DNA from: Flavobacterium glaciei
GTDB lineage: Bacteria; Bacteroidota; Bacteroidia; Flavobacteriales; Flavobacteriaceae
Assembly (NCBI RefSeq): GCF_003350545.1
Contig: NZ_QQBA01000006.1
Span: 62,001 to 126,000, forward strand
Length of the DNA: 64,000 nt
Direction: 5' to 3'
In this document: one piece after another, positions 42,501 to 51,064 of the stretch
Layout of the letters: each line of letters opens with the position of its first letter
Numbering within the stretch: the first letter of the stretch is position 1
The notes under the pieces: generated by a model
What the model was told of the DNA's origin: nothing
The model's database searches: none
The model's input: only the letters and a program-made list of their open reading frames with translations
Position numbers and translations under genes: made by a program

Positions 42501-45277
42501 TATATGGTATTTTTAATTATTTTAAATTCTTCTTGTAATTCTTGGCATGCTTGTAAACAAATTTCTTCTAGTTGAATAACTAAGTCCTCTATTTCTTCTA
42601 ATTTTTCTTGTGCAGTTGCAAATACTTGAATTTTTTTTGCAATATTTTCAAAATTAGTACTGATACCCATTATTGAAAACGATGGAATCATTTTATGTGC
42701 AGCAGCTCCTAGTAAGTCCCAGTTTTTATCCTCTAAACTTTGTTTTATTGTAGTGATTAAAGGAGGAGTTTGTGCTAAATAAAGTGATATCATCTCCATC
42801 ATTAATTTTGGATTTGATTTTGTTCTCTGATTTAAATAAACTAAATCGATACACTTTATTTTTTTATCCTCTATATTTTTAGTCAACTTTTCAGTAAGTT
42901 TTGCGAGTTTAGGTTTCTTTAAAATACCTAAAATTTTACTGTATAAGAGTCTTTCGTCTATTGGTTTCGCTATATAATCATTCATTCCTACCGCTTTGCA
43001 TTTAGCTAAATCCACAGTGGTAACATCAGCTGTTAAAGCAATAATAGGAATTTTTGATTTCATTTTATTACGTATGTATTCTGTTGCTTCAAATCCATTC
43101 ATTTCTGGCATTTGTAAGTCCATCAAAATAATATCATAATCTTTTTCTTTGAGTTTTTCGATTGCTATTTTACCATTTTCGGCGATATCTCTGGAGAATC
43201 CAAAATCATCTAATAATGTTCTCATTAGCAATTGATTAAGAGGAATATCCTCGACAACCAAGACTTTAATGTTTTTTATTTCAATATCTAATTCCATGAT
43301 TTCATTTTCTAATTCAGCTTCAGCGCTTGTTTTTTGAAAACTTAATGTAAAACTAAATGTAGATCCTTCATTAACAGTACTTCTGACACGGATGCTCCCT
43401 CCTTGAGGTTCCACTAATTGTTTTACTATGGCAAGACCTAATCCAGTTCCTCCATATAATCTTGAAGTACCACTGGATGCCTGTTGAAAATTTTCAAATA
43501 TTTGTCCTGTTTTTTCTTTTGGTATACCAATTCCGGTATCAGTAACAGCAAATTCGATAATCACTTTGTCGTCATTTTCATGTAATAAATGAACACTTAC
43601 TGTAATTTTTCCTTTTGAGGTAAATTTTACAGCATTACTCACAAGGTTTAAAATAATTTGGTTTAATCGAACTGGATCGCCTACCAGTACATCAGGAATT
43701 TTATTGTCATACTCCCTAATTAATTTTAAATTTTTCTCTTGAATCTTTGTTTCAAATAAGTGAAGCATAGCAGCAATGGAAGATTTCATTTTGAAAGGTG
43801 TTTTCTCAAATGTCATTTTTCCGGCATCAACTTTTGCTAAATCTAATATGTCATTTATAAGTACGATTAATGCATCGCCACTCATTTTTATTGCGTTTAG
43901 ATATTCTTGTTGTTTGGATGTCAATTCTGTTTTTAAAATCACTTTTGTAAATCCGATTATAGCATTCATCGGAGTACGAATTTCGTGGCTCATATTAGAC
44001 AAAAATTGTTGTTTTGCTTTTACAGCATTTTCCGCTAAAATGGTAGCACTTTCGGCATTTATTTTAGCTTTTTCGGCAATTTCTGTTGCTAATTCAGCAA
44101 AAATATGTGCTTCAATCAACTCTGAAGCAATTCTCTTTTGTTCAGTTACATCTCTAGCAACAATTACTACTCCTAGTACGTTTCCTTTATCATCCTTATA
44201 AACGGAACCGTTAAACAGTACATCCGTTAACTTGCCATCTTTATGGCGAAGTGTAAGGGGAGAATCAGCAACAGAACCTTTTTCAAATACTTCTTGGTAT
44301 ACTTCACGCGCTTTTTGTTGCTCAGTAAAATAATCAAAAAAATCAGAATCTGTAAGTTCGTTACGCGTCATTCCCGTAATGTTTACTAACGCCTCATTCA
44401 TATCCGTAATCTTACCGTTGGTATTTATTGTGACCAATGGATCCCTGCTTGCTTCTATAAGACTAAGAGAATATTGTGAAGCTAGTTTAGCTGCATAACT
44501 GAGTTCTTCCAGTTCTTTAGTAGCAATTTTCTGTTTTGCCTTTTCTTTATTTTGAAATTGAAGTTCCTTATTAGCTATGATTAATTCATCTGCTCGTTTT
44601 TCTTTTTCATCATTTTGAAACGCTAATTCTTCGTTAGCGATGACTAATTCAGCAGCACGTTTTTCTTTTACTTTATTTTGAAAAGCAAGTTCTTCATTAG
44701 CTAAAACTAGTTCAGCTGCTCGTTTTTCTTTTTCATCATTTTGAAATGCCAGTTCTTTATTAGCGACAACTAGTTCCGCTGCGCGTTTTTCTTTTTCATT
44801 ATTTTGAAATAAAAGCTCTTTATTGGCAATGATTAATTCATCTGCTCTTTTTTCTTTTTCATCATTTTGAAAAGCAAGTTCTTTATTAGCAATTACTAAT
44901 TCCGCTGCGCGTTTTTCCTTTTCATCATTTTGATGTGCTAATTCTTTATTGGCAAAACCTAAATTAAGTGCCCATTTTTGCTCAGCAATATCTCTGGCAA
45001 CAATTACAACTCCTAAAACACACCCTAAATCATTTTTATATACAGAACCGTTAAATAATACATCAGTCAATTTGCCATCTTTATGCTTAAGTGTAAGCGG
45101 AGAATCTGAAACAGAGCCTTTTTCAAATATTTCCTGATACACTTCACGTGCTTTTTGTTTTTCAGTGAAATAATTAAAAAAATCCGAATTTATTAATCCA
45201 TCTCTTTTCATCCCAGTAATATTGACTGTAGCTTCATTTACATCCGTAATTTTCCCTTCAGGATTTATTGTAATCAA
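42500..45277 (-). CDS. Hybrid kinase: PAS-coiled-coil repeats-PAS-HisKA-HATPase-REC-Hpt, start uncertain
   Basis: A 925-residue kinase when started at TTG 45277. It has a PAS domain (about 1-105); seven copies of the 21-residue unit (about 108-250, such as RAAELVIANKELAFQNDEKE); a second PAS (about 270-385); HisKA (NMSHEIRTPMNAIIG); HATPase (GGTGLGLAIVKQLV); a receiver (LMDLQMPEMNG); and Hpt (AAAHKMIPSFSI). Homologous PAS sequence (SLIEASLDPL) continues upstream of the TTG to an in-frame TAA at 45350-45352, with no ATG or GTG available. Possible starts are TTG 45277, CTG 45301 or ATT 45334. Either a rare start codon is used or the gene has lost its 5' end. Confidence 0.85.
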   Translation of the reverse strand: MITINPEGKITDVNEATVNITGMKRDGLINSDFFNYFTEKQKAREVYQEIFEKGSVSDSPLTLKHKDGKLTDVLFNGSVYKNDLGCVLGVVIVARDIAEQKWALNLGFANKELAHQNDEKEKRAAELVIANKELAFQNDEKEKRADELIIANKELLFQNNEKEKRAAELVVANKELAFQNDEKEKRAAELVLANEELAFQNKVKEKRAAELVIANEELAFQNDEKEKRADELIIANKELQFQNKEKAKQKIATKELEELSYAAKLASQYSLSLIEASRDPLVTINTNGKITDMNEALVNITGMTRNELTDSDFFDYFTEQQKAREVYQEVFEKGSVADSPLTLRHKDGKLTDVLFNGSVYKDDKGNVLGVVIVARDVTEQKRIASELIEAHIFAELATEIAEKAKINAESATILAENAVKAKQQFLSNMSHEIRTPMNAIIGFTKVILKTELTSKQQEYLNAIKMSGDALIVLINDILDLAKVDAGKMTFEKTPFKMKSSIAAMLHLFETKIQEKNLKLIREYDNKIPDVLVGDPVRLNQIILNLVSNAVKFTSKGKITVSVHLLHENDDKVIIEFAVTDTGIGIPKEKTGQIFENFQQASSGTSRLYGGTGLGLAIVKQLVEPQGGSIRVRSTVNEGSTFSFTLSFQKTSAEAELENEIMELDIEIKNIKVLVVEDIPLNQLLMRTLLDDFGFSRDIAENGKIAIEKLKEKDYDIILMDLQMPEMNGFEATEYIRNKMKSKIPIIALTADVTTVDLAKCKAVGMNDYIAKPIDERLLYSKILGILKKPKLAKLTEKLTKNIEDKKIKCIDLVYLNQRTKSNPKLMMEMISLYLAQTPPLITTIKQSLEDKNWDLLGAAAHKMIPSFSIMGISTNFENIAKKIQVFATAQEKLEEIEDLVIQLEEICLQACQELQEEFKIIKNTI

Positions 45278-45373
45278 AGGGTCTAAACTAGCTTCAATCA
45301 GACTTCTGGCGTATTGTGATTCTTTAGTTTTAATGCTTTCTAGGTGTATTTACAAAATTGATATTACTTTTTT

Positions 45374-45946
45374 TTATTTTGAATTACCAATTTCTTCAAT
45401 TGGATTACGCCTCTTGTCTTTCAATTGTTTAAAATGTGATGGAGAAAGTCCAGTAACTTTTTTAAATTGACTTGATAGATGTGCAACACTGCTGTAATTC
45501 ATTTTCCAAGCAATTTCAGTAATGTTTAATTCACCATAAATGATTAACTCCTTTATGCGTTCTGTTTTATGGGATATGATAAACTGTTCAATTGTAGTTC
45601 CTTGTACTTCTGAAAACAAGTTAGACAAATACGTATAATCGTGATTTAATTGTTGACTCAGATAATCAGAAAAATTAATTTTTATATTTTCAGTTGAATG
45701 GTGGACCATCTGAATAATTACATTTTTTATTTTTTCTATTAACATAGATTTTTTATCATCCATCAATTCAAGACCAGAATCTAAAAGTGCTTTTTTTAAT
45801 AGTTGTCTCTGTTCCATAGAAATATTTTCCATGATTTCAACTTCACCTAAATCAACAACCATGAAGTGGAGTCCAAGTTTTTTTAGTTCCTCTTTTACCG
45901 CCATTTTACAGCGATTACTTACCATGTATTTAATGTATAGTTTCAA
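45374..45946 (-). CDS. AraC-family regulator with a metal-binding-like N-terminal fold
   Basis: A 190-residue regulator. The C-terminal ~100 residues form the AraC double helix-turn-helix: NHDYTYLSNLFSEVQGTTIE, then GELNITEIAWKMNYSSVAHL and FKKVTGLSPSHFKQ. The N terminus (LYIKYMVSNRCKMAVKEELK, then VVDLGEVEI) has the beta-alpha-beta pattern of heavy-metal-associated domains, with one Cys of the usual pair replaced (SNRC). I keep the TTG start at 45946 because the first strand needs those residues; ATG 45925 is the alternative. A TATCTTTG match to the -7 consensus overlaps this TTG and would favour the shorter form. It is the first gene of the signalling block, 96 bases before the kinase frame. 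Confidence 0.85.
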   Translation of the reverse strand: MKLYIKYMVSNRCKMAVKEELKKLGLHFMVVDLGEVEIMENISMEQRQLLKKALLDSGLELMDDKKSMLIEKIKNVIIQMVHHSTENIKINFSDYLSQQLNHDYTYLSNLFSEVQGTTIEQFIISHKTERIKELIIYGELNITEIAWKMNYSSVAHLSSQFKKVTGLSPSHFKQLKDKRRNPIEEIGNSK

Positions 45947-46121
45947 AGATATTTTGTTTACGGTTTAGAGAAATTATTTTTTTGTCAAAGTTACGCTATA
46001 TATTTTAATGATTAATTTATCAAAAGAAATCTCATCTGTTATACTTGAAATTTCAGTTTAAAACAGTTAAATCATTGAAATGCAATGTGTTATTGTTGTA
46101 TTGTTTGAATTAGGTATACTT

Positions 46122-46502
46122 TTATAAAGCATAATTAATTTTGCATCCGCTTCTAATTATTTTTGTCATCATTCTGTATTGCAAATTTGAATTAAAATAA
46201 GTTGGAGAATATGCCGGAATTACTATCCCGTCTCCTAATGTAAGCAATTGTTTTATGTTGTCGAATAAAATTTCGAATGTAACGTCAATTGTTTGTATGC
46301 AATTAGCAATAGGAGATGTTAATTCTTCTAATACTTGACCAGCATCAAATGATAATCTAGATATGTTACTGGTAGTTTTTTTTATAATAGTTCTACTAAA
46401 AACAGTATTTAGAATGTATGGTGAGATTTCAACAATGACTTGTAATTGCGATTTTGTTAGCTCATTAGTATCTATTGCATTGATTTTAAAGGGCATATTC
46501 AC
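46122..46502 (-). CDS. Protein of unknown function upstream of the signalling block
   Basis: A 126-residue soluble protein that I cannot assign. It begins MNMPFKINAIDTNELTKSQL and has a long amphipathic region (LQVIVEISPYILNTVFSRTI near 20-39), a middle stretch with DAGQVLEELTSPIAN and a final QYRMMTKIIRSGCKINYAL. There is no signal peptide or membrane helix. It precedes the AraC gene by 176 bases on the same strand and may be its partner, but nothing shows this. Confidence 0.65.
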   Translation of the reverse strand: MNMPFKINAIDTNELTKSQLQVIVEISPYILNTVFSRTIIKKTTSNISRLSFDAGQVLEELTSPIANCIQTIDVTFEILFDNIKQLLTLGDGIVIPAYSPTYFNSNLQYRMMTKIIRSGCKINYAL

Positions 46503-46756
46503 TTTTTAGTATTTATAGATTATAAAGATACTATCTCAAAGCCGAATTTTTGTTATATAATTATTTAAAAAGTTTGTTTAATTATGATAAGAATTTTAGA
46601 TAAAAATCGATTTTTTAATCAAAAATTTACCTTAATTAAAATAGTAATCATATAATATTACCCGCTTTTAATCTTTTTTGAGGATTTAAAGCAGGTCTTA
46701 TTAAAAGTATGTTTATTATCTAAAAGTCTAAAAGATAGAATTGTAATTTGAGAATA

Positions 46757-47233
46757 TTACATGGAGAAAGGAGTAATCCAATCTAATGATTTAATCGAAG
46801 AAACTTTATTTTCTTGATTCATCGAAACGCGAAGTTCCTTATTAGCTACTTTCTTAGAATAGAGGGCTTTGTAGCGAAAAATGGTAGTTTTATCAAAATT
46901 ATTTTTATAAACTTCAACTAATTGAAGATCAATAAAAGTCCCGTAATACTGACGGAATCGTGTGCAGGTTTTAGTCAACCTATCTTCGGTAGTATTCTTA
47001 ATAACAGATTCTGTTGCTTCACTCTGGTTAAAAGGTTTGAATCTAGAGGTATTACAAGTCATTAGAACTCTCTTACCTAATTCGTAAGCTTTATTCTTTT
47101 GATTTTCGCTAACTGCGGATAAATTAATTTTTTCAATTTTAGCCTTTTCTGGTTCGGGTTCTGTAACAATAACTTTTTTGGATTTACATCCAATAAGTAA
47201 CAATATGCTAAAGGCAATAATTATTTTTTTCAT
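46757..47233 (-). CDS. Small lipoprotein of unknown function
   Basis: A 158-residue lipoprotein (lipobox LLIGC, Cys near 16, followed by KSKK). The mature part has a helix with NQKNKAYELGKRVLMTCNTS and two further cysteine-containing segments (KTCTRFRQYYGTF), then a beta-rich end (IFRYKALYSKKVANKELRVS). The overall outline resembles DUF3887-type proteins (small NTF2-like lipoproteins), but I am not sure. It starts two bases after the M23 peptidase stop, so they form an operon. Confidence 0.75.
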   Translation of the reverse strand: MKKIIIAFSILLLIGCKSKKVIVTEPEPEKAKIEKINLSAVSENQKNKAYELGKRVLMTCNTSRFKPFNQSEATESVIKNTTEDRLTKTCTRFRQYYGTFIDLQLVEVYKNNFDKTTIFRYKALYSKKVANKELRVSMNQENKVSSIKSLDWITPFSM

Positions 47234-47235
47234 AT

Positions 47236-47913
47236 TTATATAATTTTTAATAAAATATTTGGATCAGGACAGTTTTCTAAATAGTATTCCAAATCATTTT
47301 TACTACATACTCCAGGGTAATCGCCAAATTTTTGAGTAATTTCTTTTATGATTTGAAAATGCAAATGAGGTGCATAATCTCCATTTACAGATGCATCTCC
47401 TAAAGTTGCTATTTGTTGTCCTTTTTCAAAAAAATCACCAATTTCAATATCATTGATACTTTCTAACGACAGATGTCCATATAAAGTATAAAATTGCTGA
47501 TCTTCTATTTTATGTTCTAAAATAATAGTTGGTCCATAATCTCCTAAACCGGTATTGTAATTAAAACTATGTACAAATCCATCAAGTGCCGCAAGAACTT
47601 TAGTTCCGGCTTTAATCCACAAATCTAAACCAATATGGATATTTCTTTCCTCAGTTTTAGAATCGTTAAAAATATCACTTCGTTTGTACAGATTTCTGAT
47701 TTCATTATAGCCACCAAAAGCTACTTTTGCATTATTTTTTTCTAAATAATTTTCGATGTAATTTTCAAAATCAGTTGAATTATCAATAGAATGTTTTGTA
47801 AAGTCTTCATTTTTAATCGATAAATCCAATGGGATGTATTGGTTGTAATCTATCGATTTGTCTATTACTTTTACATCTTGTATCTCTTTTAAAATAGTTT
47901 TAAGCAGGGTCAT
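47236..47913 (-). CDS. M23-family peptidase (LytM-type)
   Basis: A 225-residue zinc peptidase. The M23 zinc ligands are visible: His and Asp in IHIGLDLWIKAG near 91-102, and the HLHFQI motif near 187-192 with an accompanying TLYGHLSL near 143-150. M23 enzymes usually cut peptidoglycan cross-links. Unlike most, this one has no signal peptide or membrane segment, so its location is unclear. It is co-transcribed with the small lipoprotein that follows two bases later. Confidence 0.88.
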   Translation of the reverse strand: MTLLKTILKEIQDVKVIDKSIDYNQYIPLDLSIKNEDFTKHSIDNSTDFENYIENYLEKNNAKVAFGGYNEIRNLYKRSDIFNDSKTEERNIHIGLDLWIKAGTKVLAALDGFVHSFNYNTGLGDYGPTIILEHKIEDQQFYTLYGHLSLESINDIEIGDFFEKGQQIATLGDASVNGDYAPHLHFQIIKEITQKFGDYPGVCSKNDLEYYLENCPDPNILLKII

Positions 47914-48028
47914 AATTGATATTAATTTATATAATTTTTAAATTTAAAATAAAAACGGGCAACATTATAATTTGGGTAGTTTTATAACTTTTAATTGGGA
48001 ATAATATTTTACAAAAATCAAAATAAAA

Positions 48029-48058
48029 AATGCCAATATGAAATTTCATATTGGCATT
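48029..48058 (-). terminator. Terminator of the 85-residue lipoprotein gene
   Basis: A perfect 15-bp palindrome (48029-48043 with 48044-48058; the centre forms the loop) followed by a T-rich run on the - strand, 30 bases after the stop codon. Confidence 0.88.
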
Positions 48059-48088
48059 CTAAGTTTTAGTTAAGATAATATTCGTTTA

Positions 48089-48346
48089 TTATTTTTTGAT
48101 CTCAACTTTTGCTTCACCACCAGAAATTTCTACACTGGTATTAGTTTTTCCATCCTTTGTTGAAATACTAACACCATCGGTAGCTACTTTTATAGATGTA
48201 CTGTCTTTTGCTACTGTGGTTACGTTTGTCGTTGTCTCGCTAGCAGTTTCAGTTTGTGTTGCAGGAACGGTAGTTTCTTCTTTTTCCTTGCAGGAAATAA
48301 TTGAAAGTACTGTAAGTACTCCTAAAAACAATGTTGCTTTTTTCAT
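48089..48346 (-). CDS. Small threonine/serine-rich lipoprotein
   Basis: An 85-residue lipoprotein. The signal peptide ends in VLSIISC (Cys near 19). The mature part is Thr/Glu rich (TTVPATQTETASETTTNVTT) and closes with a short beta-like segment (VSISTKDGKTNTSVEISGGE). It is probably an unstructured or small surface protein. Homologues are uncharacterised. It has its own terminator; no partner gene is apparent. Confidence 0.75.
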   Translation of the reverse strand: MKKATLFLGVLTVLSIISCKEKEETTVPATQTETASETTTNVTTVAKDSTSIKVATDGVSISTKDGKTNTSVEISGGEAKVEIKK

Positions 48347-48424
48347 AATTTATTTTTTTTAACTAATTAATAGATGAACAATTTACGTTTTTAAATCTGT
48401 AAAACAAAAATTGGCTAGTATTAA

Positions 48425-48452
48425 AAAATCCTAATGGTAAGATTAGGATTTT
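48425..48452 (-). terminator. Terminator of the E1 gene
   Basis: Eleven-bp perfect stem (48425-48435 with 48442-48452), 6-base loop, six T's following on the - strand, 18 bases after the stop. Confidence 0.9.
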
Positions 48453-48469
48453 GATTTATAGATTGATTC

Positions 48470-50878
48470 TTAGTATAAATTTGGATATTTAGAAGGATTT
48501 ACTTCATTCATCATTGCATAGACTTTTTCAAAAATATCTTCTGCAGAAGGTTTAGAGAAGTAGTCTCCGTCTGTTCCATAAGCTGGTCTGTGTGCTTTTG
48601 CAGTTAAGGTTTGAGGTTTACTGTCTAAATAATTGTAGGCTTCTTGCACTTCAATTATTTGTTGTAAAATATAAGCCGAAGCTCCACCAGGAACATCTTC
48701 GTCAATCACTAATAGACGATTTGTTTTTGCAATACTTTTTACTACATCTTGATTTATATCAAATGGAAGTAAAGATTGTAAATCGATAATCTCACAATCA
48801 ATACCTACTTCAAGAAGCTCATTTGCGGCTTGTTGAACTAATCGCAAAGTGGAACCGTAAGAAACAAGAGTAATATCAGTTCCTTCTTTCAACGTTTCTA
48901 CAACCCCAATAGGAGTTTTGAATTCGCCATAATTCAAAGGCATTTTTTCTTTCAATCGGTAACCATTCAAGCATTCGATTACTAAAGCTGGCTCGTCACA
49001 TTCTAACAAACTGTTATAAAAACCGGCTGCTTGTGTCATGTTTCTAGGTACCAATACATGAATTCCACGGATAGCATTGATAATCATTCCCATAGGAGAA
49101 CCGGAATGCCAGATTCCTTCTAATCGATGTCCACGTGTTCGTATAATAAGAGGTGCTTTTTGTTTTCCAACAGTACGGTACCTTAATGTAGCTAAATCAT
49201 CACTCATGATTTGAATAGCATACAGCAAATAATCTAAATATTGAATTTCAGCAATAGGGCGTAGGCCTCGTAAAGCCATTCCTATCCCTTGACCTAAAAT
49301 AGTAGCTTCACGAATGCCCACATCGGCAACACGTAATTCTCCATATTTTTCTTGCATTCCTTCTAAACCTTGATTTACATCACCTATTGCTCCTGCATCT
49401 TCACCAAAAATCAATGTTTCAGGGTATTTTGTAAATATAGCATCAAAGTTATCACGTAAAATCATGCGACCATCTGTGTCTTCTTTTGCATTTTCAGGGT
49501 ATACTGGTAACACTTTTTCTACAGAAAAAACATTTAAATCCGTTTCTGAAAATAAGTTACTGCTAAATTTCCCTTGTGTTTTTTTGATGTAAGAACTAAT
49601 CCATTGTGATAATTCTTCTTTACCGTTTTCGTTTAGGATTAATCGTAAAACTTTGCGAGCCGTAACTAGAATTTCTTTCTTTAAAGGAGATTTAATACTA
49701 GTTAAATCAGAGATGAATTGTAAAATTCTATCTTTATTTTTACTGGTCTCCGCTATTTTTTCTAATAATGCAATTAGTTGTTTTTGTTCTTCTAAAATAG
49801 GTTCAATAAATGCATTCCAAGCGGCTTTTTTACCTTCTAATACATCTTTTTTTGCTTGAGCATCAATAGCTTCAATTTCTTCAGGTGAAGCAATGTTGAT
49901 TGCAATCATCCATAATTTCATTTGGCGGATACAATCAAAATCTCTTTCCCATGCTAAACGGTCTGCGTTTTTGTATCTTTCATGAGAACCAGAGCTAGAA
50001 TGTCCTTGCGGTTGTGTCAATTCATTTACGTGAATCAAAACAGGAATATGGTTTTCTCGGGCAATATCAGCAGATTTCTCATACGTAGCAACTAAGTCGG
50101 CATAATCCCAACCTTTAACTCTTAGTATTTCATACCCATTGGTACCTTTTTCTCTCTGATACCCTTTTAGAATTTCCGAAATATTTTCTTTGGTTGTTTG
50201 GTGTTTAGCATGAACTGAAATACCATACTCATCATCCCAAACACTCATAACCATAGGTACTTGTAATACTCCTGCAGCATTTATAGTTTCGAAAAACAGC
50301 CCTTCAGAGGTACTTGCATTTCCTATTGTTCCCCAAGCAATTTCATTTCCTTCATTTGAAAAATTAGCTGCATTAGGTATTCCAGTAACTTGTCTGTATA
50401 TTTTAGAAGCTTGAGCAAGTCCTAGTAAACGCGGCATTTGCCCAGCTGTAGGAGAAATATCAGCACTTGAATTTTTTTGTTCTGTTAAGTTTTTCCAACT
50501 TCCATCTTCATTTAAACTATGAGTGGCAAAGTGACCGCCCATTTGTCTTCCTGCTGACATAGGTTCTAGTTCAATATCAGTATGACCATATAAACCGGCA
50601 AAAAATTGTTGCACGGTTAATTCTCCTATTGCCATCATAAAAGTTTGATCGCGATAATACCCAGAGCGGAAGTCTCCATTTTTGAAGGCTTTAGCCATAG
50701 CTAACTGGGGAACCTCTTTTCCATCACCAAAAATGCCAAATTTAGCTTTTCCAGTCAATACTTCTTTACGACCTAAAAGACTGCATTCTCTGCTTACTAT
50801 AGCTAATTTATAGTCATTCAGTACTTCGATTTTGAAATCTTCAAATGTCAATGTAGTATTGGTTTTTTCTTTTATCAT
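48470..50878 (-). CDS. 2-oxoacid dehydrogenase E1, fused alpha and beta subunits
   Basis: An 802-residue thiamine-diphosphate enzyme. The N-terminal ~340 residues are E1-alpha (AGRQMGGHFATHS, GNASTSEGLFFETINAAGVL). The C-terminal ~340 (from about 460) are E1-beta (LIFGEDAGAIGDVNQGLEGM, ALRGLRPIAEIQYLDYLLYA, LLVIDEDVPGGASAYILQQI). A linker domain lies between. This is the fused form common in Bacteroidetes, usually annotated as branched-chain or generic 2-oxoacid dehydrogenase. It decarboxylates the 2-oxoacid and passes the acyl group to E2 lipoyl. E2/E3 genes are not in the window. Its true substrate (branched-chain acids or pyruvate) is not decided by sequence alone. Confidence 0.9.
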   Translation of the reverse strand: MIKEKTNTTLTFEDFKIEVLNDYKLAIVSRECSLLGRKEVLTGKAKFGIFGDGKEVPQLAMAKAFKNGDFRSGYYRDQTFMMAIGELTVQQFFAGLYGHTDIELEPMSAGRQMGGHFATHSLNEDGSWKNLTEQKNSSADISPTAGQMPRLLGLAQASKIYRQVTGIPNAANFSNEGNEIAWGTIGNASTSEGLFFETINAAGVLQVPMVMSVWDDEYGISVHAKHQTTKENISEILKGYQREKGTNGYEILRVKGWDYADLVATYEKSADIARENHIPVLIHVNELTQPQGHSSSGSHERYKNADRLAWERDFDCIRQMKLWMIAINIASPEEIEAIDAQAKKDVLEGKKAAWNAFIEPILEEQKQLIALLEKIAETSKNKDRILQFISDLTSIKSPLKKEILVTARKVLRLILNENGKEELSQWISSYIKKTQGKFSSNLFSETDLNVFSVEKVLPVYPENAKEDTDGRMILRDNFDAIFTKYPETLIFGEDAGAIGDVNQGLEGMQEKYGELRVADVGIREATILGQGIGMALRGLRPIAEIQYLDYLLYAIQIMSDDLATLRYRTVGKQKAPLIIRTRGHRLEGIWHSGSPMGMIINAIRGIHVLVPRNMTQAAGFYNSLLECDEPALVIECLNGYRLKEKMPLNYGEFKTPIGVVETLKEGTDITLVSYGSTLRLVQQAANELLEVGIDCEIIDLQSLLPFDINQDVVKSIAKTNRLLVIDEDVPGGASAYILQQIIEVQEAYNYLDSKPQTLTAKAHRPAYGTDGDYFSKPSAEDIFEKVYAMMNEVNPSKYPNLY

Positions 50879-50903
50879 AATTGAAAAGTATAACTTTATG
50901 AGG

Positions 50904-50911
50904 CAAATTTA
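50904..50911 (-). promoter_or_regulatory. Candidate -7 box of the E1 gene
   Basis: TAAATTTG on the - strand fits the Bacteroidetes -7 consensus TAnnTTTG, 26 bases before the E1 ATG. No TTG is seen at the right distance for a -33 box, so this is tentative. Confidence 0.35.
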
Positions 50912-51064
50912 CTTAAAAACTAGCTATTTTCATAATTCATTAAAAAAAATATAATTTAATTATTGCAATTTATTCTAATAAAAAGAACTTTATTTTTTTT
51001 ATATGTGTAATTTTATATTCGATTTAGTGAGAATAATTTAATAAATAATGAAAAATATATTGGA

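Noticed and set aside
30085-45277. Flagellar or gliding chemotaxis operon
   Set aside because: CheB and CheR are present, but no CheA, CheW or chemoreceptor is in the block.
46553-46592. Possible ninth copy of the 37-bp element upstream of 46122-46502
   Set aside because: TATAAC is present on the - strand at about the right place, but the second hexamer and the GTGTGAAT block do not match.
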